Assembly (NCBI GenBank): GCA_029582265.1
Contig: CM055828.1
Span: forward strand, 10,638,250-10,702,249
Direction: 5' to 3'
Length of the DNA stretch: 64,000 bases
From: Zoroaster sp. YZ-2022
Lineage: Eukaryota > Echinodermata > Asteroidea > Forcipulatida > Zoroasteridae
The notes beneath the pieces are model-generated. The model was not told where the DNA came from. It saw only the letters and a list, made by a program, of their open reading frames with translations, and ran no database searches. Position numbers and translations under genes: made by a program. Below are positions 20,830 to 29,520 of this stretch, in pieces. Within the stretch, counting starts at the first letter, position 1. Every line of letters begins with the position of its first letter.

Positions 20830-22203
20830 GACACCTAGTCCCGCTAAAACCGCGAGACCAATAATTAAAGAATTTGTTTCTTCTTGAAGACTAACGTTAG
20901 GTGCGTCTTTAATTATTGAAGCTTGATCAATCATTTTTTTTTCTTCTAAATGATTGTCGCTCAATATCGCAGCTTCCGCATCGGCGTGTTTAGCGATCGA
21001 CGGTGGAGGTGATTGAAGAGGTAAAATAGAAGGAGGAACGGGTTCTGAATTTAGATCTAAATTTGAGCCTAAAGATAAATCACTCGTCGCGATTAATAAA
21101 TTATTGTTGTATCCCGCGTATGACCCTATTCGTAAATTCATATCACTCGGCATCATGTATAAATTTTCTCCGATACAAACGTTTAATTGAGAACGAGCGT
21201 ATTGTAAAACATCTTGATATCGTTGAATAGAAGATTGTAAATCAACTGGAGAATCAATCTCTGCATTTACTATATTTATAAATTCACGCTGCGCGTCTAA
21301 ACCGGTACCACCCGCTAGAAAAGATGTTTTTGCTTGCGCTTGAGCTCCTAAAATTGCGTAAACGTACGTTCTTATAGAATCGTTAATTCGTTCCGTACCG
21401 ATATTTGTAAAACCTCGAGCTAATCCTAAAAACAATATAAATTTAGTCCACGCTGTTTTAACGCTATCAGATTGTAAAATGTAACCTACTCTAATAGTGT
21501 GTTCTTTACGATTATGTACGCCGTCGTCAAAATCCATTCTTTTTTCACCCGCTTCAAAGTTTGAGCTGAGATTGTCGAGAGGAATAGGGCTAGTGTTGGG
21601 ATTTAAAATAGAATTGTCGTAGTTGTGTCCAGGTACTGGATCGTATCTTTTACCGACATTCCGCCACCAATAAGCTATACCTAATTGATCGCTGTACATA
21701 TCGACGCGTTGTTTCCAATTGTTTGATGCTGAAAGGTGAAAGTCTTTACATAGTCTTTTATACGCGCTAATGTCTATATTGTTGTTAAACGCGCTAAAAT
21801 AATTTTGAAAAGATGTAGGACAACTCATTTCTTTTAACAATCGTCTTATTTGATAATAGACGTGAAATCTAAAAAAACTACGAATCATCATATTCGAATG
21901 ATTTAAATGTTGATAACCTACGCCGCATCTCGTTGAACTACAATACGTTGTAAAATTTATTTGATTTTGATAAAAAATTAACGGATTATGATGCCAATCA
22001 TCGACTACTTTTTGAACAACAACTTTTGGCAACTTGTAGTTGCTAAAAACATTATCGAATTGTACGTTAAAAAACTCGTTCTCGTTTACGTAAATATTTA
22101 TACTCGTTAATTCGCTAGCGTTAAAATTTAAAGGTGCTGTAAAATCTCCAGATGTTGAATATGAATACGTAAAATTACTCTGAAACGTTAATGGAAACGT
22201 CAT
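20806..22203 (-). CDS. Large Polinton structural protein, C-terminal TM
   Basis: The intact 465-residue frame starts MTFPLTFQSNFTYSYSTSG. The beta-rich N-terminus contains a Cys pair (YCSSTRCGVGYQ). A middle helical part reads FFRFHVYYQIRRLL and later GTERINDSIRTYVYAILGAQAQ. The tail is Pro-rich and acidic, ending in one membrane helix (LIIGLAVLAGLGVMIYELLF). It shares a 35-bp divergent spacer with the minor capsid gene. Similar proteins accompany the capsid genes in other invertebrate Polintons as I recall them; a virion role is inferred. It is one of the few unbroken genes here. Confidence 0.6.
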   Translation of the reverse strand: MTFPLTFQSNFTYSYSTSGDFTAPLNFNASELTSINIYVNENEFFNVQFDNVFSNYKLPKVVVQKVVDDWHHNPLIFYQNQINFTTYCSSTRCGVGYQHLNHSNMMIRSFFRFHVYYQIRRLLKEMSCPTSFQNYFSAFNNNIDISAYKRLCKDFHLSASNNWKQRVDMYSDQLGIAYWWRNVGKRYDPVPGHNYDNSILNPNTSPIPLDNLSSNFEAGEKRMDFDDGVHNRKEHTIRVGYILQSDSVKTAWTKFILFLGLARGFTNIGTERINDSIRTYVYAILGAQAQAKTSFLAGGTGLDAQREFINIVNAEIDSPVDLQSSIQRYQDVLQYARSQLNVCIGENLYMMPSDMNLRIGSYAGYNNNLLIATSDLSLGSNLDLNSEPVPPSILPLQSPPPSIAKHADAEAAILSDNHLEEKKMIDQASIIKDAPNVSLQEETNSLIIGLAVLAGLGVMIYELLF

Positions 22204-22238
22204 TTAATATATACAAATTATAACTTTTTAATAATAAA

Positions 22239-22934
22239 ATGCATCATACGGCGGAAATTAAAAATTTAACTAGTACGATAATGTTAGATAATATTATCGA
22301 TAATAGAGGCGGTGAGCTTACTATATCGTTAAATAGTATTAACATTTGGGTAGGATATTATAATATTCGTAAAAAAGAAAAAATATTTTTACGGAAAGAT
22401 ATAATAAACGAAAGAAATGAACAAAGTCAAGAAGACAGTACCGTAATTATTGAGTCGGGGCTTTATAATCTTACCGAAATTATCAATATCGTTAAAACAA
22501 ACGCGCCTTGGGTAACGTTTGTCGTCGATAAAACAATTGGGAAATCTATTATAAATATTACTCAAACGAGACGAAGAATACAATTTTCATCGGGATTAGC
22601 TAATTTACTCGGCTTTGAAAATGAATATCTAGCCCAAGGAGAGCACCGAGGTAGAAGACTTGATTTACTACCTTTTAAAATGATATACATTCATTGCGAT
22701 CAAATTTCTACGAGCGAACATTTTTGTGATGGTAAACCGTGTACCATCTTAAACGTTTTTCCGATACAAGATGTATCGTTGGGACAAAGTATGTATATGT
22801 AATTTAATAATCCATTACGAAAAAATCTTAAAATTGATACTTTTAACCAATTAAATTTTCAAATTAAAGATCCATTAGGTAGAGATATTAATAATCATGG
22901 TATGCCAATCTTTTTAACGTTTGAAATTAAATGA
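22239..22934 (+). pseudogene. Probable minor capsid (penton-like) protein
   Basis: The open frame from 22239 has a beta-rich jelly-roll-like pattern (GGELTISLNSINIWVGYYN, GLANLLGFENEYL, MIYIHCDQIS). TAA at 22800 interrupts it, but the same frame continues with a family-like end containing DTFNQLNFQIKDPLG and finishing LTFEIK plus TGA at 22934. Divergent from the 465-residue gene and close to the capsid module, as expected for the vertex protein. The identification is less secure than that of the major capsid protein. Confidence 0.55.
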
Positions 22935-22945
22935 TTATAATATAA

Positions 22946-23443
22946 ATGGCGAGTATTTACGGACCTAGTCGAACGAGCGAGCGAGTTATATCTAGCGGTA
23001 ACGTAGAGCGCGTAGAGCATAGTGAAATTTATGAACATCATGGATATCTCAACAGAGATGGACTTTTACAAAGGATAGTTCTAGTCGAACAATTTTACGC
23101 TATACTCGGATGGCACGCTACGTTTAAACAACCCTTTTTCATGTTTAACGTATCGCCGTCGTACTGCAGTATTTTTGTACAATTTATAAAAACCAACAGT
23201 TTTGTTACGCATTCAGCGACGCGTGATTATGCGGCTAACATTTATTATATTCCTTCTCCGGAACGAAATGAGAAATTTCATTTCATCGATGATGAAACGC
23301 AACATCTCAAGTACGAAATGTGTTTTAAAATACAAAATGTACAAAAAGTTTGTATAGAAGCAACCTTTTTCGGCGCGTTAAATTCTAAAATATGTTTCAA
23401 TATAAAAATTAAAACTTTACCGTTAAATTACATTTTATTTTTA
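22946..23443 (+). CDS. Unknown Polinton gene, first of a tandem pair
   Basis: Starts at TATAAATGGCGAG; product begins MASIYGPSRTSERVISSGN and is beta-rich with aromatic-Cys ends (KICFNIKIKTLPLN). Its frame runs without a stop through 23788 into a second, related coding block, where the expected TAA reads TAC (about 23430). So the long open frame is probably a stop-loss fusion and not one protein. No domain recognised. A surface or fibre-like virion protein is one guess from beta content only. Confidence 0.5.
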
Positions 23444-23451
23444 TACTATAA

Positions 23452-23788
23452 ATGGCGAGTATTTACGGACCTAGTATTTACGGGTTTTGCTATAGTTGTT
23501 CCATCGTTTAAACATACATTTTTTGCAAGAATAACTACTAATAATAATTCGCGATCATACATTCGACAAAATATAGCTTCATCATCAGCTTCAAATGGCT
23601 GGGAAAAAATTGTATTTCCTGATTTTATATTTAATAATGATCCAAAGATTTTAGAATTTAGCGCTTGCTTTATTTTAAGAGATCATTTTGACGACAACCG
23701 AAAATTGTTTGCTCAAATTGTTTTATTAGGCTCTCTAGATACTGGAATCTGTTACAATATGAAAATTACTAATTTTATATTAAATTAA
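23452..23788 (+). pseudogene. Unknown Polinton gene, second of the tandem pair
   Basis: The same 24-base start context (TATAAATGGCGAGTATTTAC) appears again at 23446, and the C-terminal part (LGSLDTGICYNMKITNFILN) parallels that of the first gene (GALNSKICFNIKIKTLPLN). The start codon frame closes after about 19 codons, while the body lies in the frame shared with the upstream gene. So it is a paralogue with a frame break near its N-terminus. Function unknown. Confidence 0.5.
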
Positions 23789-23814
23789 AAATCTTTTACT
23801 ATTAATAAAAAACA

Positions 23815-24526
23815 ATGAGCGTAGAATCAACGAATGTACTTTATCCAAATTTACCGTCTATGACGGATGATGTTAAAACATTTCGTTTGCAAAAAATCGA
23901 TAACATTCAAAAAGAATTACGAATTGAAATAAATCATCGCGAAGCCGTATATAAAAAATATAATAAAATCATCAACGCTTGTAGTATCGTAGAAACTCTC
24001 GCCGAATTAGGATGTATGGGAGCGGGAGCCATCGGAATCGCCAGTATAGCCACCGTTGTATCATCGCCCGTAGGATTTGTTTTAGAAGGTTTAGCTTTAG
24101 GGTTAGGCGGTGCTGCGTTTGCTCTCAGATACGCTAAATTTAAATTATCTAAAAAAGCTAAAAACACGATGAAATTAAAATTTTAGCTTTATCTAAACTC
24201 AACACGATCGAAAACCACGTTTCAAAAGCCATCGAAGACAACGTCATTACCCAAGATGAATTTGTACTCGTATGCGAAGAACGAGATAAATATTATAAAA
24301 TGAAAGAACAAATCCGTAACAACTCTAACAAAGATACATCTACACCGGTTAAAACCGAAAACGTAGATAAAGAAAAACAAATTCAAGAGGCTTTAAAAAA
24401 AAATATGAGTTCAGATTAAACTTTGCTGTAAGTAAAAATTATTACGCTGACGCAAAGCGTAATCATTCACAAGTAGCGGAGACTGATAGACCTCCACCAT
24501 ACACCCCGTCAGCGCCAACGCCGTAA
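23815..24526 (+). pseudogene. Two-helix membrane protein with late-domain tail
   Basis: Starts MSVESTNVLYPNLPSMTDD; a charged helical part (KIDNIQKELRIEINHREAVYKKY) leads into two hydrophobic Gly/Ala-rich helices (CMGAGAIGIASIATVVS, VLEGLALGLGGAAFALRYA). The first frame stops at 24186; the next frame carries on (LNTIENHVSKAIEDNVITQ) to 24418. A shift in the A run near 24400 opens a third frame that ends PPPYTPSAPTP and TAA at 24526. PPxY and PSAP are NEDD4- and TSG101-binding late-domain types. The joining of the three parts is inferred from order and continuity. Confidence 0.6.
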
Positions 24527-24537
24527 TTTTTAAATAT

Positions 24538-24840
24538 CTATAAACGTTTTGTCTTTTCTATCAACTCTTTCTTCACTAAAATATAATTTCTTTTAACTCG
24601 TATATCAACGCGAGTTAAATAATGCATGTTTAATACTTTTTCACATTTTGGACATATATTCGTTTTTGTTTTTGTACCTTTTTTACATCTTTTACAATTT
24701 GTTGGTATACTTTTTCCACGTTTTATTCGATACGCGTGCAACCCACAAAATACACTACCGCAACAACTTGGTCTACAACACTTTTCCGTTTTACCGACTA
24801 AAAGCCATTCGCAAGGAATAAATATTCTTTTTGTTTCCAA
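24538..24840 (-). CDS. Small zinc-binding protein, right-end paralogue 1
   Basis: The 100-residue frame carries IPCEWLLVGKTEKC followed by CCGSVFCGLH and then CKRCKKGTKTKTNICPKC, enough Cys/His for two or three zinc sites. It is clearly related to 25602-25958. The first codon in the frame is TTG where the related genes have ATG after the GTAAAG block, so the start may be lost. Its C-terminus is basic (RVDIRVKRNYILVKKELIEK). Nucleic-acid or protein binding is likely but unproven. Confidence 0.6.
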   Translation of the reverse strand: METKRIFIPCEWLLVGKTEKCCRPSCCGSVFCGLHAYRIKRGKSIPTNCKRCKKGTKTKTNICPKCEKVLNMHYLTRVDIRVKRNYILVKKELIEKTKRL

Positions 24841-24930
24841 TCTTTACTAGTTATCCGCATAATATTCTTTTGCTTTTTCATTTGTTTTTTTTCGATTTTC
24901 AATATCTTTTTTAATAAATAATTCAAATGT

Positions 24931-25527
24931 TTAGTTTTCAATTGAAATCCAAAATTCATAATCGTCTGGCGGGAATAAACTTGAGCGATGCCATATAAAT
25001 TGATAAACAAACTTATTGAACAATTTTTGATCGTAGCTATAAAACGTCCATTCTATAGAATTATAATCAAATATGTCATCATTATTTAACTCGCTTATTT
25101 CATACACTAAATGTATTATTTTATGATTATGTATTTTTTTTACATCATAAATATATAAATGTGAAATTGGATAATTTTTTACATTTGTAAAATTATCTAA
25201 TTGTAATGATAAATAATCTCCTTCACTCGTTAAATAATTATTAACATCAACATTAACGAGTGAAACATTATAATTTATAACAACAATTGGGGTTTTTAAT
25301 ACAACTGAAAAACTAACTTGAAAATAATCTATACGATATAACGGTACATTTTTATACATTTTAGTTTGTTGATTAAAAATACGTTTTTTTATAACGCACC
25401 TTATATCAAAGTGTTCTCTCTCGCGCGCAAACTCTTTCAATTCTTGTAATGTCCATTTCGATAAATATTTTTTAGTTTCCATTCTCTCTTTACTATTATT
25501 CTGCATAATATTTTGTTGATTTTTCAA
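24931..25527 (-). CDS. Right-end gene with polB-like N-terminal motif
   Basis: The open frame is 198 codons, but the ATG at about 25479 (METKKYLSKWTLQELKEFAR) follows the shared upstream block and is preferred, giving about 182 residues. This start closely resembles the start of the polymerase gene (MKTKKYLSQMSKKEMKEYSR, both with REHF or KEHF after it). The rest is beta-rich with no known motif (SLVNVDVNNYLTSEGDYLSL). Function unknown; the shared N-terminal module may bind DNA. Confidence 0.6.
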   Translation of the reverse strand: MKNQQNIMQNNSKERMETKKYLSKWTLQELKEFAREREHFDIRCVIKKRIFNQQTKMYKNVPLYRIDYFQVSFSVVLKTPIVVINYNVSLVNVDVNNYLTSEGDYLSLQLDNFTNVKNYPISHLYIYDVKKIHNHKIIHLVYEISELNNDDIFDYNSIEWTFYSYDQKLFNKFVYQFIWHRSSLFPPDDYEFWISIEN

Positions 25528-25540
25528 TTTTATAAGTTAT
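25480..25540 (-). promoter_or_regulatory. Shared upstream block before 25479 gene
   Basis: Reads, on the minus strand, TTATAAAATTGAAAAATC, then AATATTATGCAGAATAATAG and TAAAG ahead of ATG. Matches the blocks before polB and before 25958. A similar but more diverged block stands before 24840. Confidence 0.55.
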
Positions 25541-25601
25541 CTAATTTTTAGTAAAAAAACTTTATTATAAATAAATCAACATTTAACACAAATTTTTTAA
25601 A

Positions 25602-25958
25602 CTACCCTTTACATCTTGTACATATTTGTGCTTTTGCTTTTGTACCCATACCACATTTCATACACGCAAGAGGACTAGATTTTCCACATTTAAGTTTCCA
25701 TTTATGCAACCCACAAAATTCACCACCACACACACTAGCGTTTAAACACTTGTCTGTTTTACCGACTAAAAGCCATTCGCACGGAATAATCTTTTCAACC
25801 GGTAAAGCATTTAAATGTTTTCTAATACTCAATAAATAATCTTTTTTATTCACTTTACCATTCTTGCTAGATGCTCGTACCGGCGTTATATTATTTACCT
25901 CAACATACTCTTTCAGTTGCGCGACAGTATTTATCCAAAAATGTATCTTTGTCGTCAT
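25602..25958 (-). CDS. SAP-like plus zinc-binding protein, paralogue 2
   Basis: The 118-residue product has an N-terminal helix-turn-helix or SAP-like part (TVAQLKEYVEVNNITP ... KKDYLLSIRKHL) and then the zinc module IPCEWLLVGKTDKC, CGGEFCGLHKWKLKCGKS, CMKCGMGTKAKAQICTRC, shared with 24538-24840. Begins at ATG just inside the right inverted repeat, mirroring the polymerase start on the left. Likely a nucleic-acid-binding or early regulatory protein; this is inference. Confidence 0.65.
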   Translation of the reverse strand: MTTKIHFWINTVAQLKEYVEVNNITPVRASSKNGKVNKKDYLLSIRKHLNALPVEKIIPCEWLLVGKTDKCLNASVCGGEFCGLHKWKLKCGKSSPLACMKCGMGTKAKAQICTRCKG

Positions 25959-26422
25959 CTTTACTATTATTCTACATAATATTTTTTTGCTTTTTCAATT
26001 TTATAAGTATCATTTGTTTTTACTAGAGTAGTATAGATCTTGTTGCTCCTTGCAAAATCGAATCTTTTGCGGGGGGGTTTGTGCTTGCTGATCTTTTTTT
26101 TTTTTAATACTCGTTTTTAAATTTACTTTTCTTACTAAAATTTACTTTTCTCACAACAACCAGACAAGCGCGTACCGTTTTTTTATTTGATTTTTTTATT
26201 TTATATTTCTTAAAAATGCTTTTCTCTCTTTTTTACACGTAACATTCTTTCAACATCTTTTTAAACAACCAAACAACGCCGTATCGTTCTTGTTTAAAAA
26301 AAAAAAAATTTTAAACAAAATTTCATTTTTTTATAAATGTATTTATATTTTCAAAATATCATTTTTCACAAACCCCCCGCAAAAGATTCGATTGTGCAAG
26401 GAGCAACAAGATCTATACTACT
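25959..26422 (-). repeat. Polinton right terminal inverted repeat
   Basis: Reverse complement of the left repeat: tip CTATACTACT at 26413-26422; inner inverted copy of the tip at about 26035-26090; promoter-like block at 25959-26025. It lacks the extra tandem copy of the tip seen on the left. Homopolymers differ (for example the G run at about 26072). Confidence 0.88.
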
Positions 26423-26429
26423 AACGTAC

Positions 26430-27690
26430 ATGTAACTAGTCAGTTAATTAGTGCAGTTATATGTCCAACTACAGAGCAAATTCATCGCAGCATAACGCCA
26501 TCTGATTCTATTCTATTAATCTACAGTAACTATAATCACTAGTGGGTTATATTTCAATACTTAAATTGACAGAATTGTTACAAATACAAGCCAATATAAC
26601 ATTTCAAACATGTGCACTGAATAAACAGTTATTTAGCTGGTAACATGCATCATACACGCCCTATCCTGTATGCTGCACAGGCTTGGTGCAAATCATTGGT
26701 ACTCTGCGTCACATGGCCATGCATTAAAAAAAACAAGTTCCCTTGTGTAGATGATGTGTACAAAGTCAATGGAGGGCAAGTTTTTTTTGTGATAAGTACT
26801 AACAATATCTTTTAAAAAGTCAAAACATTTCAAGAAAAATTCTAAGTACCCAAAAAGAGTAAAAAAAATAGCATGCATACATATATATTGAAAAACATAA
26901 ATAAAATAGGATTTGGAGTTACAAAAAATAAAATATACAATATTTTGTTGCCTATGAAAATTATTTTCCAGTTACAATTAGGTCCAGTTACAATTCTTAT
27001 GGGATACTATACACTGGCCTGTTGAAATGAATGGGTACATGCAATAACCCATTAGGTACCTGCCTGTGGTACCTGTGGTAATGTTCCTGTGGTGTCTGGT
27101 ACCTGCGGTACGCTCCTGTGGTAAACCTGTATACATTGATTTTCTCCCTATTAAATGAACCTTACTGATGACAGAAATCACAAAATGTACATCATTTAAA
27201 GAACAAATTCGAATTTGTCCATCAACATTTGTTTAGTGCACTTCAAATGTTTATTTCATCTTTTGTCAGACAATATCAACAGTACTTCAACAAATAAATT
27301 GACTGTTAATTTCATAAAGTAAATTCAAACACTGTTTTTGTCCCGGAGTATTCAATTTTGTCTAGTCTACGCCAATTGTGAAATCAAATTCTTCTAATTG
27401 ATTTATGTAAGACAAATTTGAATGCTGCCATTCAGCAACAGCTTTGACGAATTTGATCTGACGAGTGTTCTTGACCTGGTGACTAAATGAGGGTGACAAA
27501 ACTTTAAAATTGAATGGCAAATGAATTGGTTTTGTTAAAAAAAAATTGGTTTTGTGTGAAATTTTTTGTGGATGAAATTGAATGATACCTGGTAAATTTG
27601 AATGAAAAATCTTTTAAAATAGCCGGGAAAACCTACGAAATCTAAAGTGAATAATAATAACTTTCTTATGAAATCTATACCCCCATGCAA
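26430..27690. other. Host DNA with a short TACCACAGG cluster
   Basis: No gene seen. A small cluster of TACCTGTGGTA/TTCCTGTGGT units lies at about 27055-27125, the same motif as the arrays on either side. The remainder is AT-rich and unclassified. Confidence 0.5.
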
Positions 27691-28325
27691 ATACCCAACC
27701 ACAAGAATACCACAGGACTGGGATACACAGCGTTGGCATTACCACATAAATTTCTGTGGTACTCTGATGATATTTGTTTTTCTTGTGGTAATTTCTGTGG
27801 TATCTACATGTACCACTGAAGTACCACAGGACCGGAATATCCAGCGTTGGCATTACCACATAACTTTGTGTTGTACTCGGGTGATAATGCTTTTCCTGTA
27901 GTAATTTCTGTGGTATCTACATGTACCACTGAAGTACCACAGGAATACCACAAGACTGGGATATCCAGCGTTGGCATTACCACATAAATTTGTGTGGTAC
28001 TCGGGTGATAATGCTTTTCCTGTGGTAATTTCTGTGGTATCTACATGTACCACTGAAGTACCACAGGAATACCACAGGACTGGGATATCCAGCGTTGGCA
28101 TTACCACATAAATTTGTGTGGTACTCTGGTAATAATGCTTTTCCTGTGGTAATTTCTGTGGTATCTACATGTACCACAAGAATACCACAGGACTGGGATA
28201 CCCAGCGTTGGCATTACCACATAAATGTGTGTGGTACTCTGATGATATTTGCTTTTCCTGTGGTAATTTCTGTGGTATCTACATGTACCACAGAAGTACC
28301 ACAGTAATACCACAGGACATTTTCG
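27690..28325. repeat. TACCACAGGA higher-order minisatellite
   Basis: About five copies of a 112-124-bp unit, each with GCGTTGGCATTACCACATAA (27730, 27843, 27967, 28091, 28203) and paired TACCACAGGA/TCCTGTGGTA motifs making each unit self-complementary. It abuts the BEL/Pao fragment. It shares its core with the array at 4856-5215, more than 22 kb away on the other side of the Polinton. Confidence 0.85.
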
Positions 28326-28399
28326 TAAGGGTATGCTGGTACCCAAAAGGTAAACAGGTGCCTATCAAACAACTTAAGATGAGTACTGTCCAATTGGGG

Positions 28400-29520
28400 T
28401 CATGAACCGTCACAGGCATCAGTTGGGCGTCGAGGAGACAGGTCTTGTTAGTTGGTCTGTCGTCGACTTCGGCTTGAGTTTTGAATTGTACGGAACGTAC
28501 ACATCCATCCTTCCCTGGATATGTTGCTAAAGTAAGACCCAAAGGCGATTTGCAGCGAGGGGTGGTCTCATAGCGGGCGAGTACAAGATCTCCAACTTGA
28601 AGATTTCTCAGGGGTACAGCCATTTCTGGCGATCCTGTAGTGATGGAAAGTATTCTTTTAACCTTCGAGTCCAGAAAATGTGGCCAGGCACTGAACCTGG
28701 TGCCAGCGTCTCTTGTAGAGGTCCTGCTTGACGAACTGTCCATGCGGAGGATTTGGACCAGACCGCAGAAGCAGGAGGTGGTTAGATGTGAGTGGCGATT
28801 GATCCCGAGGGTCACCGGACAGCTTGGTGATAGGGCGTCCATTTACAATACACATCAAGGTGGATATTCCCTTATCATCGATGGGTTGCTGCTGAAACAG
28901 ACCAATTAAGATGGTACGGACAGTTCTGATTTGGCGTTCCCACAGCCCGCCCATATGTGAAGCGGCTGGTGGATTAATAAAAGACCCACTGGATCTCACG
29001 TTGGTGCAATTCGGTGCTGATTCCACTCCTGTAGGGCACGATGAAGTTCACGTTCAACCCGCACAAAGTTGGTGCCATTGTCACAGCTGATTTCGGTAGG
29101 CTCTCCACGACGACTAATAAAGCGCTGGGGGGCATTTATGAATGAGTCTGTTTCCAGGCTGTGGCAGATCTCTATGTGGATCGCCCTCGTCGTAAGACAT
29201 GTAAACAGACATCCGTATCTTTTGACCTTACTGCGTGCTCTCTTGACCATGAAATGACCAAATATGTCAACACCTACGGTGTTGAAGGGTGCCTCTCCAG
29301 ACATCACTTGGTCCCTAGGCATATCCGTCATCATTTGAGATTCCGGAGGCGTATTTCTCTTCTTTCATCATATGCGTCGACGAAGCACACGCTTGACTGC
29401 AACACGCCCTTTACAATCCAGAATCTTAGTTCTGCAAGGATTTTTTCGGCGCCGGATGGCCATAAAGAATTTGATAGTGCTCAATAATTAGCTCGGTCAA
29501 CGGGTGGTCACTATAGGAAT
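28400..29520 (-). mobile_element. BEL/Pao retrotransposon integrase fragment
   Basis: Minus-strand pieces in several frames form a BEL/Pao integrase and its downstream domain. From 29334: VGVDIFGHFMVKR (first catalytic D), ISCDNGTNF (second D), then PPAASHMGGLWERQIRT (catalytic E), NGRPITKLSGDPRD and TSNHLLLLRSG. The block ends with a basic DLVLARYETTPRC ... GCVRSVQFKT part. Frameshifts and a lost upstream pol region show it is dead. No LTR was recognised. Confidence 0.8.

Larger units (their letters stand above)
7488..26422. mobile_element. Polinton/Maverick element
   Basis: About 18.9 kb is bounded by AGTAGTATAGATC on the left and its reverse complement on the right, followed on both sides by the same short flank (TAACGTA at 7482-7488 and 26422-26428, so a 5-7 bp target duplication depending on where the tip is placed). 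It encodes family B DNA polymerase, retroviral-like integrase, A32-type ATPase and capsid-type proteins, the diagnostic Polinton set. Size, ends and gene set agree with the family. Bounds are exact at the repeat tips; function is inferred from motifs. Confidence 0.92.

Noticed and set aside
23452..23511. Second start as an independent intact short gene
   Set aside because: Its own frame closes after about 19 codons; the conserved body is in another frame.
7488..26422. Reassigned genetic code with TAA as sense
   Set aside because: TAA also terminates several genes here at expected ends, so global reassignment does not fit; kept only as a finding about stop bias.
27614..28405. Several open frames on both strands
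   Set aside because: Products of the palindromic minisatellite; the same peptides appear on both strands.
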